This document shows positions 12,001-19,392 of a stretch of 64,000 bases of DNA, piece by piece. This stretch comes from Nereocystis luetkeana. Taxonomy: Eukaryota > Sar > Phaeophyceae > Laminariales > Laminariaceae. Made by a program: the position numbers and the translations under genes. Within the stretch, counting starts at the first letter, position 1; every line of letters starts with the position of its first letter. The stretch spans positions 2,501,457 through 2,565,456 of the forward strand of contig JARUPZ010000007.1 of assembly GCA_031213475.1 (NCBI GenBank). Direction: 5' to 3'. The notes under the pieces were generated by a model that saw nothing but the letters and a program-made list of their open reading frames with translations, did not search any database and had not been told where the DNA came from.

Positions 12001-12513
12001 GAAGTGTTGCCAGTTGCCGTGGAGATAGTTCACATCGATAACCCTTCGTCCGAGGATATCGAGGGTAGAAAAAACGCAAGTGATGCTACTGCTCGTTCAA
12101 CCCCGGAGCAGGCACCAAGCACCACAACCTTAGAGGGAGTGGGGGCGTCCTTAGCCATGGAGAGTGACGGCATTACTGACATTGTTGAGTCTACGCCGGC
12201 ATCTATCGACGAGAAAGCAGACGTCACAACAGCAGGGCAGCCCCAAGAACAAGCCGCGACGTCCACTTCCAAAATTCTCGCTAGAGCCAGCAACGAATCA
12301 GCGGTTGGACTGCCGCCTGGTACGAACGTCACCTTGGAGAATGACGAGGCCAGAGAAGAAATAGCACGAGCGGCGGAAAAAGAAAAAGGGGGCGGACACA
12401 CACTACCAAACGCCGCCATGAAGGTGCGCGGTTATACCTATATTCCTTTTGAATTCCATGTAGTCCGTGGTAGCGCCCGAATGATCACGTTAACGGCCTT
12501 CCGCTCGATGTAA
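1..12513 (+). CDS. Giant acidic repetitive low-complexity protein, 5' end open
   Basis: An uninterrupted frame of 4,170 codons. I do not recognise a family. The protein is dominated by Ala, Thr, Glu, Val, Asp, Pro and Ser, has very few Trp, Cys or aromatic residues, and shows no clear signal peptide, membrane segment or globular motif, so it is probably disordered and strongly acidic. It grew by internal duplication: three copies of a unit of about 150 residues (residues about 1365-1818) and two nearly identical copies of about 340 residues (about 2015-2700). The frame begins with ATG at base 1 of the window, so the true start may lie upstream. The final 30 residues may be intron read-through, because an AAG|GTGCGC donor-like site occurs at about 12423, just before more hydrophobic residues; a repeat element begins right after the stop. 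The many antisense ORFs over this span are composition shadows. A surface, wall or scaffold role would be a guess. Confidence 0.75.
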   Translation: MAAMMPTAPTDATDATLVEQPASEITNTPEARVAVPGTNDSCLPTAEKLDSQEDVDAGDFSPLTGEVLVASEGNVFTADDANGLSAEPTSVETPALEHRTHPAKEKVGALATSETAFSDTKNMGMTEDTDVAQSNPSVGEKLLVASTETTALFVEPNLALTELPAPATSALEYETPKTEGPVPDPVTSDPILQQAATFGMEEGSQVEQSTSATRKATPAASVATGVAASPTGGLSAGQLGSGIAVVERIATKAGDRTDTPATIDSISSDTEALGAMMDVDTEQLTPVGAHETLKGAIEETAPTFVLGEGSADEPASVAAPSDCTPCAAVKPIAVPIVDVPAISAKDDDGMDENLEVGQSIVVPEQDMVGATVEQSSSTFALDGALGEDISSVTPPAVDRAPAELGASSAEAPPVSTPVTGDPTLSTANVSEVKEYTGVEQATLVAGKSALVTTNEDSSAPDIILQEILAEEIASGVGAPKYVAMATDQPVAVPNIRDPTSPVEKALAMADSVGVEKITPAATGETLVALLEDGTVLHEVSTENTVSDSTAPANYPLAVEDSVAGPANEKVAQPVPAPSDGALADATEDWDPLNALKAACGADPDSAAAPSPEHTLSAEEETIDHTVPNGFTSLACEAVGMTEGAEVTQIAAEPTKEFPVAVIGDIAPSVVVDAALTTEDGSITAASTLVASAAEETVQVSVSGGPTPSDEVLRTSDDAEVETFTAVAEEGKQIEKNDAADLAEVRDGVFTEDLAFTADVDEVEMSLTEGPLTGQELGKYTSPIGKPSILTAEDAVEVPADKASAAMTEDREAQHGADEIAESQGAEATTLEVVAAEAPDMTEVTDDEKKHPVAGEQASLTTTAGIVALDAPLLEGNTLGSAARIEGCPEVGESFALVITVDDGAELSADTSLVATMGNSEPKKVTAGNDESQSAGALPMEVAEEPSASADDAEVRRRTSGTGSQAREDSVEDMDPTSAADEATARDLSSTTSPEIHAELTSKELLDSQVAGDFTVSVFEAPSPNIDGVTDKSAKIPPASMTEDTEAHQVVAGTAKGGTAEVFTPETTKEVQETVEDTQTELPQLVAEEETTFVANERTYQTLVHDGAPKENPAPTAHAGHKPMAGEPTLETPATKDPFVDQLLGDPALRVDETSVPVIDNAVIGSVDTNPVEVIEGVEAHEANAKATKGKWDETFTPKDIHPLSKVEDYRQTQEPIPVGEDVVSYSMPHTVAVDRTATAEPGFVTATEGEASPVAEEAFANGVLGGPAVSMDTSSTLSVDACGDASVDQPFVATVDEDGIQQADSGSTPDTQAEMLTAKQPTLVTGTDEPVDVTKASASVPAADGASAKELCLESPQKEENFQALEESHTQPMSDGPTPLVDSLSTFTVDSSVDMVVDTPTITASGEGETSQGAADSAECRPMKVATPEVAVEITPEVLPTPAQEEVVSSTEELPADVLVANDGPETTGETESGFSHPGHGEEETVTTTEKVASTIQGGSITEEPATLSGIPQEETFEESHTQPVTDGPTPSVDEASTITVDVSTDMVVGTPTMTAGGEDAMPHAAVNSAGIRPVKVVTSELAVKISPEVSSPPAQEEIMPAAEEIPAGVLVTDDAPRTAGDAEREDNDPVHGKETVVAATKKNIQDGSTTEEPAAVSDIPHERAPEESHTQPVSGGPTPSVDEASTLTVDASIDMVVDTPTLTADGEDDISQAAADCAAFRPVEVVTPELAIEISPEISSPPAHEEIVPAAEELPADVLVSSDAPGTADDAKRQRNDPVYGEETIVAATEKAASAIQGGSTTEEPAVVSDTPQEEAPTFHEPLKGGFFAPPTASVGNKSALFIAHDVDGSKYNAPEDIVEEGEVRQVVIDGTDYRGTGTSTYELPTETSGTMEDPEAKEGLPTAEGEPLVAAIRKHGESADNDASETTEATKGGEAQDPAALFTGCRPAGVIASESQKEKAEMADVEENPEVDTRATMIGEEATPAMDETNGSIVGLDKLKTGLDGSNVDVHGATVDETIPLFSTKGGTASPAEKELVGGVPGDPDALIDDGSSSKYADVVESADEPADETSTILGEGSEGQQKKAGMPEGTQVDMPTPDVDDHALATVKGTELEQPIPQEPTSIGYGSDEAEPRAEDVITDVVSRGSISLSDGTSVTAAIGTADLSAETSVTATTEDVGQRRAVAGVVEGELAEVPTAEEFAIVNAAADTKINVPASVRGQETPVAAVTDEAPSAVDEEACYDAPAEERETSVDETPAPSATLDGASAAVPAFLDAAEGQEADTHGDPVGDVVSGDTPLSLGETPAPAVAVVDGVEDTGPVPGTHGSTAEQRVSLASAEEIVPIVPAAEHVDGVTADETTPLPAAEGSAISPSEEKLAKGVPGDLSALIDDVSLAEDGDVDNSVDKPADDASTILGEGSEGQQIKAGMPEVTQVDMPTPDVDYPALATVKGAELEQSISQEPISTAAGSDEAEPRAEDVITDVVPRGSISLSDGTSVAAAIGTADLSAETSVTATTEDVGQRRAVAGVVEGELAEVPTAEEFAIVNAAADTKINVPASVRGQETPVAAVTDEAPSAAVDGTVVEEACYDAPAEERETSVDETPAPSATLDGASAVVPAFLDAAEGQEACTHEDPVGDVVSSGTPLSLGKTPAPAVAVADAVEDNGPVPGADESTAEQPISQAAGEENVPTVSAGEDSLTDTVSGHSTAFALGSADKTFRGVPLAATASKEEVQDLPVEMTESGRVEMLKTEATGEGTTAENGHGLESVPAGGEDAFVSVIEGDVPIVAHGEETADKHASFNTREEGEAAPTINEHLAGTVFGGPAMLDGETPVTAEDGAMGTLQGNVLGNSIAGGTADEPAEKQSPEARVEASAYAVSAEVGNRSVLASGDKPGLSYGENNPPTSLDNRNADKSTGGVFNRQSTHEAEETSPEGVETTTGVPTPNAADTLVSLGSKGGAEEAGDVSEAALQASAGSGGSDSVVDKAPALINDHHDELPAKQARGSSVEGENIQGVRDAQRAETSAETAGKELIAADGSDLRQEGAQDNSSASGVSVDKTISGAEGEEDNEADPEEALSVNKLADEMLDEALPLDAEPCASSTAQLIDGSAEHPAASTVEGGEEKHAVACVTEGKATNTHTPGIIEKDSPTEADSLECTVRALSSKDDMSGAPPEGDTPSFASSKVIADEPLLGTSMDEQEEAPAPEDNLAHRMKIGLAPSANEKVSLAVAERVEESAETATAAGTSLVEDTLTVASDETILLVDKQGPKGTSTAAAAKKIDAQESVGETVEGELSDVPIAEAAIVEEASEYAGEGAPMGVVKNSAPTAPLDRAVVDVPPGSTEKEAEAALLAEQNHVYATLSTPRSSAEETAAGALTVNEAVNTSPNEGMAEVVAEGELPQTIPITGEEGSPVGAMTSVDTASVGAEKEAPADGARSVGEATVEETVSAGTGTEHLSSNTIEGAVFDEGISATSPAAGRKGPIDETDDAGEEHEVRLEEPVADVSGLRPAPEDSVVAADQVKVNPTSAPTSESGVYSEDPTSSPEEKRLMAGGLDHPISLPPPEAASSAEVRLVDSAIDVHVVGPTSDVLEGQERKSIAVKEETTPPAVSHVPLALEAGVRVPTAGKSGDEMVEQATGISKENAEVAQPKNVTVQGLTDEPPVDVKVVMKQEETLATRVEDYRLERAVGSDAAAPQMENHPDQSGSVLSDDGAALDNKGNSVEEGRGEFAVTVVEPLDKTRQEASVTRQISELKVRAGGTLSVDDIVSAGDEGVSDASTAVGDDKVLTATPGGSLKPTPETIENGTSEFSEAEGVIVPEAVSMDMNAAASMGDKSSAVFPVVEAVKIIPLAPDNEIAHKEEELAVDHERIPVHESMDGAGKLEAGVEQAVLVTTEDEASVAAFDGVLPDEMYRERVPSLTAAFAPTAEDNSEEEGGVNKTPVPLVVRGEVDHEVDQLAVTKVGGGSAAKNEKGSSKAVHLGTGEEEPALVSDELRESVEVLPVAVEIVHIDNPSSEDIEGRKNASDATARSTPEQAPSTTTLEGVGASLAMESDGITDIVESTPASIDEKADVTTAGQPQEQAATSTSKILARASNESAVGLPPGTNVTLENDEAREEIARAAEKEKGGGHTLPNAAMKVRGYTYIPFEFHVVRGSARMITLTAFRSM
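4093..5454 (+). repeat. Three tandem coding repeats of about 450 bp inside the giant ORF
   Basis: Three in-frame units (about 4093-4551, 4552-4998 and 4999-5454) each begin with EESHTQP, continue with DGPTP or GGPTP, and share later blocks such as DMVV-TPT, EISPE/EVSSP and EELPADVLV. Units 2 and 3 are closer to each other than to unit 1. They differ by many substitutions, so they are older than the next duplication. Confidence 0.8.
6043..8095 (+). repeat. Two near-identical coding repeats of about 1.02 kb inside the giant ORF
   Basis: Copy 1 (about 6043-7059) and copy 2 (about 7060-8095) encode the same run of about 340 residues. The core, from ILGEGSEGQQ through DLSAETSVTATTEDVGQRR to VPAFLDAAEGQEA, is almost identical even at the DNA level. 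Copy 2 carries a seven-residue insertion (AVDGTVV) near 7735. The low divergence points to a recent unequal exchange, or to ongoing homogenisation. Confidence 0.85.
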
Positions 12514-12526
12514 CATTGATGGTTCC

Positions 12527-13090
12527 ATGCACATACAGCTCGGTATATATGACCCACCCCCCCTATTATATATAGGTTGGGTTGGCGTCGGTTGGCAACG
12601 ACACTGTAAAACATGCCGCTCACTACGTGAGCTAGACAACCACGGTACCGTTTTTTATTTTTGGCGGTTGGTCACAGCTGGTTGTCAAGTTAGATCGTTT
12701 GTGCGAGGTAAACAACCTTTACTCGGCACAAGTGGGATTGATCGTGTCACGTAGTGTTTATGTTAAGGCACCCGAGAGGCAGTTTCACAGTACTCCCAGT
12801 GCTGTCTCCAGAAATGCCTACACCGGAAACTAAATTCAACTCATTGAAGCTGTCATCCATATGCAAGTCCTCCTCGAAAGCGGTTCTTATTAGGATGTAG
12901 CTCACCCTTCATGCGACTCGCCAGACCCCTCACGGCGCTTCGCGCTTGGTGCAAGCAATGTCTGCCTGGTTGGTGAAAACCCAACATGCTCCGTCCCGGC
13001 ATTGTAGGGATGCGAGGGGTTTATGGTCATACGACTACAGCCATGCATGAGATCGAGTATATGTCTTCTATCGAATACACCCCCCCTCCC
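12527..13090 (+). repeat. Full-length copy of a ~560-bp interspersed repeat (family A)
   Basis: Matches the inverse of 51405-51960 along its length: a GTTGGCGTCGGTTGGCAAC block, an ACATGCCGC block, CACCGGAAA, CTCATTGAAGCTG, a central GCAAGCAATGTCTGCCTGGT block, then GGATGCGAGGG, the palindrome GCCATGCATG and GATCGAGTA, ending in a C-rich tail. Shorter copies elsewhere lack the 5' part, as expected for copies made by target-primed reverse transcription. No coding capacity was seen. Confidence 0.75.
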
Positions 13091-15853
13091 TCCTTGTATT
13101 GAATGTCTCTATTTCGCGCAGCATCATTCTCCGACCCCAATTCACAGTACATCCCCTCCCCCCCCCCCCCGACCCACTCCGGGGGCTTCCTTAGTTGGCA
13201 TGGTCGCACATTCGGACCAATACGCCGCGACTTTCAGCGCGTGAAGTTTACTCGTGTGCAACGTTTTAAGCGCGGTACGTTGTCGATGTTAGCCGTAGTC
13301 CCAATAGACGCGAGCCATAAATTGGTAAAATAGACCGGGCGATAGCGGGATTTCATGTACATCGGGGCGATCTGTAGCGACAGGAGATGGTATCTGGAAC
13401 GTGGCGGGGAGGGGAGAGGCAGTGGAAGGGTTATCGTGCATTGTGTAGCTTTATCACGCCGTTCATGGCCTCCCTTGGACCTGGCTGTGTCAATCAGTTT
13501 ATGCGATCGCCAAAGCTGCTGACTTGGAAAACCACCCATCCACGACAAAATATTACCATCAGGATCAAAACGAAGGTCTCCCGGCAGACGAGGCTTAGGA
13601 TGTCACCCAGGATCAGGCTTCGTCACAGGAAGGTGAGAAACACAAGCTAGATCGGACAAGGTGTGGTGACAGTTCCTCTGATCGAGCACGCAGCGGAAAC
13701 GTGGGCGCTCGGCCCACCCAGTCCCATGAACCCCATTTGGAAGCAGTGTGCAGCGTGATGGCCAAACGAGTTCTGTCAGAATAAATGAAGGCAAAAAAAT
13801 GTGCAGGGATGGGCGTCACCGGTACGGCATGACGGGGTTTATGGTACTGCTTTGAATGAGTCTGAAAGCCCGGTAATTACCTGCTGGGTTCACGTATTGG
13901 GATCATATTTGTAGTACTTGGGAGGCGTACATATGGAACACCAAGGGTTTTCCCAGCGAGGCACGAGCTTTGCTCTCAGTCAAAGCAAAAACGATTGTGC
14001 CCCTCTTGTTGTCTGAGTTTTCTCGGTCAAACGTTGGCTACGACCCTGTATCTCGAAGCACGCCCCGACAAAAGGAAGCCAGATCGGCGAAGTAGAGATA
14101 CTGCATGTTGTACACGCCAGCCTCATACGGAACCAATTTTGTTTTGTAACACCCATCAATGTCTCGGCAGGTGCCGTACGCGCTTCAGTCCGGTTGGGTA
14201 GGTATTGCTTCAGGCAAACTCCTCGTTGGGCAAGCCCGTCGACACCGTATCTATAAAGTCCCACGTCTATCTTGATGGGACAGGCACGGGTGAACGTGCG
14301 GGCAGTTCCCGGTTTTGCAGCGCATTGGACGAGCGCAGGTGCTGTATTTCGTTTACTATGTAGCATGTGGTACGAAGTTCAGGATCACGCGGCTGTTCGA
14401 TGTACAGTAGTGTAAGAAACACAATGCAATCTGATTGGGGCTGTTCGGGGAGGAAGAGTGCGGAAGGCGTGAAAAAGGAGGCAAGAGGTGGCAAAAAAGT
14501 AGGGTGTGCCTGTGGCAAACCTTAGCCCCGGGCCAGTTGCCGAAAATAAAAACGAGGCTGTGCGCGGGCGGTTCTTCGACAAGAGGGCTTCGTTTGTCCA
14601 CTCATCGTGCGTTTTGGCGTGTTCGCGCTACGCTGTGTGGCTTACTAGACAGCTTGCGTGCGAGAGTATTGTACGAGGTGTAGCTCGTTTGGTTGGACCT
14701 AACGATTTTTTTCAAGCTTTTAGAATAATAGAACGGGCAGGGCAAGTGTGGGCATGCGAAATAAAGTTTCGGTAAAGCAGGGAAAGAGCTCTTGGCGGAT
14801 ATTTCGGCACCATTTCGAATACGAGGACAGCATGCGTTAGGCCAAAGGTGGCGGGGAGGGTGGCAACTGCGGCTAAATGCCCATGTGTGTGGAGCATATG
14901 TGCGCATTCTACATGTGAATGAAGTGCGGGAAGAAAGTTGACCGGAGTTCATCATACCTTGCGTCAAGTCTTATCGCGCACGCCAGGTGGCTGTAAGACC
15001 GGGACAGGAAGGCAAGCAAACAACTGATGTATGCCGGTAGTCAGAGAGGGACTGTTATGCTAGAGGGAATGGACCTCCAACCAATTGAAGGGCGTGGCTG
15101 CAGGGAGGCAGGTGAATGCGTGCGGGGTAAGGGGGAAGCACGTGGTGTGCTTGGCGCCCACCCGAATAAGCGACGCGTAGCCTCACACGTAACAACTAAT
15201 GCGATGGCGCACTCCCCACCGGTTGATGTTCTGAGCACATAACATTGTTTGCATGTGCCCCTATGACTCGCGATTTCCGTTCGTCGAGCAGAATCCATCG
15301 GGTTCGAGGCAAATCATTACACTTGAAAAAAAAAAGCAGCATCGCTACATGCCGCACGATAGGCTGGATAGCAGTTTGTGGGGTATAAGACCATGCACGA
15401 CGGGTCCCTCCTTGCGCCATACGACCATGAGACGCCGACACCACAGGCGCATACTACGACCAACCTCCTGCGACTGAATCAACTGAAATCCACAGCCCAC
15501 GTCGACCGACAATATGGCGCAACCGACGCGCCCAGCAACAGTGTCCGGACGGCGCGTTCTCACGCCTCAACACTCCCAGCAATGTATGCCCCACTCTCTC
15601 CGCGCAGAATCTGAACCTGCCTTCCTCCAGAAGCCATCTCCGCCTCGTCTAGAAGCCCAGGAAGGAGAGAGGGTTCCCGTACCTACAGAAAAAAGGCGAA
15701 GTAGAGTCGGTAGGAAAGGCGTGGTGTTCACGACGTCAGGGTTGAAGTGTGTGGCAGAGAGCAAAAATATCCCGTCGGAGAAAAAGCGGTTTTGAGACTA
15801 GCCCGAAGAGAGACGAGCCCACAAAGGCGCCTTTAGCCGACGCTGCACCGTCG
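13091..15853. other. Non-coding stretch, no supported gene
   Basis: I see only short unsupported ORFs on both strands, a C15 tract near 13157, and A-rich runs. No exon here has convincing splice sites, codon bias and length together. Confidence 0.5.
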
Positions 15854-15964
15854 CTATTACGGGGGGCCAGAGTAACTAGGACCAAATATTTTTAGTAAAC
15901 ATATGCAAATATACAGTTTTTTGTGTGTACCGTAGGTCCTATTTACTATGGTCCCCCGTAATAG
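15854..15964. mobile_element. MITE A copy 1 (111 bp, terminal inverted repeats)
   Basis: The left end CTATTACGGGGGG is matched by the inverted right end CCCCCGTAATAG. The inverted repeats extend about 25 bp (to TAGGACC/GGTCCTA) around an AT-rich core. Two sister copies are at 42582 and 55749. A TA target duplication would suit a Tc1/mariner-like or related parent; no transposase is present. Confidence 0.8.
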
Positions 15965-16095
15965 TAATAGTACTGTGGACGACACCGCCGAATCGCTCTG
16001 CAACGTTGTGTTTACATCCCTTTTCCTAGCTTCATTTAGTTCCAGCTCAGTCTTTTGCGGTCGACGGCTTTCTACAAAAGGCGTGGTAACGGGTA

Positions 16096-16116
16096 CCCCC
16101 CCCCCCCCCCCCCCCC
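16096..16116. repeat. C21 homopolymer tract
   Basis: An uninterrupted run of 21 C, one of many poly-C or poly-G tracts in the window (for example 13157, 18380, 18567, 26170, 28070, 39565, 51130). Confidence 0.95.
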
Positions 16117-16277
16117 GCCGCCATCTCCCCGGTACTTGCCTTGGCTTCTACCGCGGGTACCGCACGGCATGCCCACACCAGTTCGTCGACCTTCATCGAT
16201 TGTGCAAAATGTACAGCAGTACTACTGCGGACTGTCTTTACACCTACTAGTCGGCAAACACGAGCGAAGCCCACAAC

Positions 16278-17534
16278 CTACCGGATGATGAGCGGCTCGA
16301 CAAAGAAGACGCTGTACCCAGCAAGCTCCAGGGCAACAACGCTCACCACGGTAAATAGAAACCTGTCGGTTGTATCGTCAAGAAACGGGCGCGGGATATG
16401 AATACGGTCTTCCTCATCCATGTCCGGAGTTGTCGGTTTGGTCCTTGTCCATGCGCGTCAAAAACAGTGTTATCATTCACACCACGTGAACCTCAGACAG
16501 GACCACAGAGTCGTTTGTAGATGACGTCGTTTCGTACTGTATGCACGACGCCACAGACTTACATCCACTCATACGTGGACACTTTTCTGGGACGATCCAC
16601 TACGTACACGAGAAATCACATATGATATTTATTTAGGCTCTTGGATATCCTATCTCAGCATCGATGGACGAGCGCACGAAACAACTGCCAAGTGTTGCCA
16701 AAATCCATCGAATTCGAGGCATTCCATTAAAAAAAAAAGAAAAAAACGAATCAAGGTCCCCACAGGACTCAAAAAAGACACTCACAGCAATCGTCCCTTG
16801 AGCAAGCCCTGTTCAAAGCCCTTCACGCTGAAGGTGTTGTCCTTGCGCCAGTTCTCAAGCTGGTTGTTCACCTTAAACCTGCCACACACCCCCCGCGAGA
16901 AAAACGGCGGTTAAATACTGCGGGAATCAGGACGGTCCATTGAGGGGTTCCTTTCAGTAAGCGCGTGTATCGCAAGCAGTATGGTACACAAACACTACAC
17001 ACAAAAAAGGGAAAGGAAAAAAAAACAAAAACAATGGAAACCTACGCCTGGCGTTAACCGAAGGGGGTATGATATTTTCGCAAGAGGTTGGCGAACAGGA
17101 ACCAAACGCCACGAGCACTAGTGCCACTTTCTGGCTATAGAAATGTCACGAAGCCCTGCCGCTACCTCAAAATGTTTCCGAACGTGTTCGTGCGATGCAG
17201 AGACAAAGGGGGTGGATCGTTAAAAAATAGAGCAAGGGAAAATCACGAGTATTGTGTTGTGTCGCGTTGGATTGAGGTGTGTTAAGTCTACCTGCATCAC
17301 GATGCGAGCTTCACTTGGCCCCTTTGCCCGTTTTGCACCTCACCTATCGGCGACGATGGACAGCGGGCTGCCGACGAAGCTGTCGAAGACCGCGTCCATC
17401 GCACTCTCCGAGAGCTCACGCTTGGCCATGCTCTTCGTCTCCGCCTTCACATCGCCGCCGAAAGCTTTCTCCAGGGCGGGCTGCCCGTCGGGACCGTTCG
17501 GCCACCCTTTGAACTTTGCCCGCCGGAGGCTCTC
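16278..17534 (-). CDS. 3' exons of a plastid membrane protein of unknown family
   Basis: Three exons chain in phase. 17534-17344 follows a GACACAG acceptor and ends with an AG|GTGAGG donor. 16878-16786 ends with CT|GTGAGTG. 16443-16278 ends in TAG. The product reads ESLRRAKFKGWPNGPDGQPA onward, with a basic/acidic helix (KAETKSMAKRELSESAMDAV), then KVNNQLENWRKDNTFSVKGF, and finally a hydrophobic C-terminal segment (FLFTVVSVVALELAGYSVFF) likely to span a membrane. The first acceptor needs a phase-0 donor. The same-strand exon ending near 19393 is the probable upstream partner, but its donor is not obvious, so these may be the end of the gene at 19393-24395 or a separate gene. If the GTGAGT after 16786 were ignored, a TGA would end the protein one residue later. 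Confidence 0.6.
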
Positions 17535-17639
17535 CTGTGTCAAAACGCCAAGAGCGGTGCGATTGTAGGGGAGTCGTGAGGCCGTCCGCAACCGTTTCAT
17601 TTTGCGAGTTCCCTCCGTCTCTGAACGTAGATACCACAG

Positions 17640-17690
17640 AAGTTTCGCAGCAGCAGCATGCTGCTGCTGCTGCTGCAGTGAAACGCAACG
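17640..17690. repeat. CAG/CTG trinucleotide repeat
   Basis: Short inverted pair of triplet runs (GCAGCAGCAG then CTGCTGCTGC) joined at a GCATGC palindrome, inside the intron upstream of the exon at 17534. Confidence 0.8.
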
Positions 17691-19014
17691 AGACCTGGCG
17701 AATACCAACCTCGAACAAAAGAGGCGACCAAAGTGCCGAACCGAACAAAAGGACTTCTCCAATGGATCTCCATGCGGGTACCCGTTTTTAAAACGGGTAT
17801 GAATAGATCGACGGCGTAGATACGCGGTTGTTTTCAGTTACCGGGAGCCGTGCTACGACGAGGGGGATTTCTTCAACTTTCACACAATGTATTCTACCAG
17901 GTACGGCTTAGGCCACGGACGCGGCTGCCTTGAGTGGCAGCGCCAGCGAAGCAGCCTCGTTAAAAGTGGGCCGGACGGTGCGCGTGCCATAAAGGTTGCG
18001 TGCGATAGTGGAAGCTTGAGCAGAGCGCGTGAAGGTTCCGCTGAAAAAGGGGCCTCGAAGTTCCTCAAAGGCGATTTATCAATAGCACTGGGTACTAGGC
18101 GAAAGGTCGCGCCCTTCGTTTGTAGTCACAAATCACCCTCGCCCTCCACCTGGCGCCCGTTATACGGAAACCGCGTCGCGCCTCAAGGGACAGAACCCGC
18201 CGCGACATCTCCTCTGGGTACACTAGGCAGAGTAACGCTCCAAACCTATCTGGTAAAACCCATCGAAACATATAAGGGTAGTGTCCAAATAATCGCTACG
18301 TTTATGGATGTCAGGCCGGTCAACGATAGTAACGCAGCTCTGGTCACCGCCATAGGGATGCCCCGCATCACCAACGTACCCCCCCCCCCCCCCCCACTCT
18401 ATGTAATCTCCCTCCTCCTCAATCCCGCATGAGGTTACCCTGAGCGGCGGTAATCCCTCTTCATGTTTGCCCCGCCTCCTCCCCCCCCCTTTACTCCGTC
18501 TCGAAAGGGATTCGTAGGTCAAATGACTAAGGCAAGCAAGGTAAGCAACAAATGAGTACGTCCCTCCCCCCCCCCCCCCCATTTGCAATATCAAAGTGTA
18601 AGTGCCAAACACCACCAAAGGGTGTCCAAAATGAACCGAGGTTGCATTCAACGACCTCCCTGATGAAAGTGTTTGCACCGAGCTGTGTCGAAGACTGATC
18701 TAACGACGCTCACGATTGACCGCCGGATTGCCTCGTCATGCGCCCTCTGCTACCCATATATCTCAAGCATCGACTCGCCGTTCCCACCCCCCCGTAGAGT
18801 AGGAAGGGGACTTGGCCATTGACTAATGAGGGGAGGTTATTGCATAGACTTTTTTCACTGCTGTAGGTCTGGGAGTGAACTTTCCCCATCGCCTGTGGTG
18901 TGGACTTCAAAATCCGCGCAGAGCACAGTACAAGTTCTGCACAGGAGATGGGCAAAGGTAGCTTCTAGACCTAGCGAAGGGAGTCCGTGGAACCACCTTC
19001 CCACCCAAGTCAAC

Positions 19015-19063
19015 GGGGGGGGGGGGCGGGGGGGGGGGGCGGGGGGGGGGGGGGGGGGGGGGG
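19015..19063. repeat. Long G tract interrupted by C, G-quadruplex candidate
   Basis: About 49 bases that are almost all G, with isolated C. It lies in an intron of the minus-strand plastid protein gene, so that transcript would carry a C-rich tract. Confidence 0.9.
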
Positions 19064-19392
19064 AAGCGACGACTCGATGTTTTTTGGTATACATTGGTCG
19101 TACTAGAGGGCGCACGACGAAGCAGACCGGCGGTCAACCGTGAGGGTCGTTCGTTCTTCTCCGATAGAGATCGAGAGCGTCGTTAGTTTTTCCACGATAA
19201 ATTGTGAGCGTCGTTAGTTTTTCTGCGGCACAATAGCCCAGCGGAGACCCTCCAGAGATGTCACTAAAGGCAACACGTAGAGCGGAGTGGAAATGTTTTC
19301 CTGCCTGACATCGGTTCATTTTGGACCCCGGTGCCGTTATGGGGTGCGAAGGACATTCGTTGATATGGTGCTTGTAAAAACAAAACTCGGTA

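Noticed and set aside
153-12419. Many long ORFs antisense or out of frame to the giant ORF (for example 9420-10577 minus, 385 codons)
   Set aside because: They arise from the Ala/Thr/Glu/Val-rich codon pattern on the sense strand, repeat where the sense repeats, and have no independent features.
15514-15795. 93-codon plus-strand ORF starting MAQPTRPATVSGRR
   Set aside because: Low-complexity basic/proline composition, no splice context or recognisable domain, and the opposite strand is equally open; probably chance.
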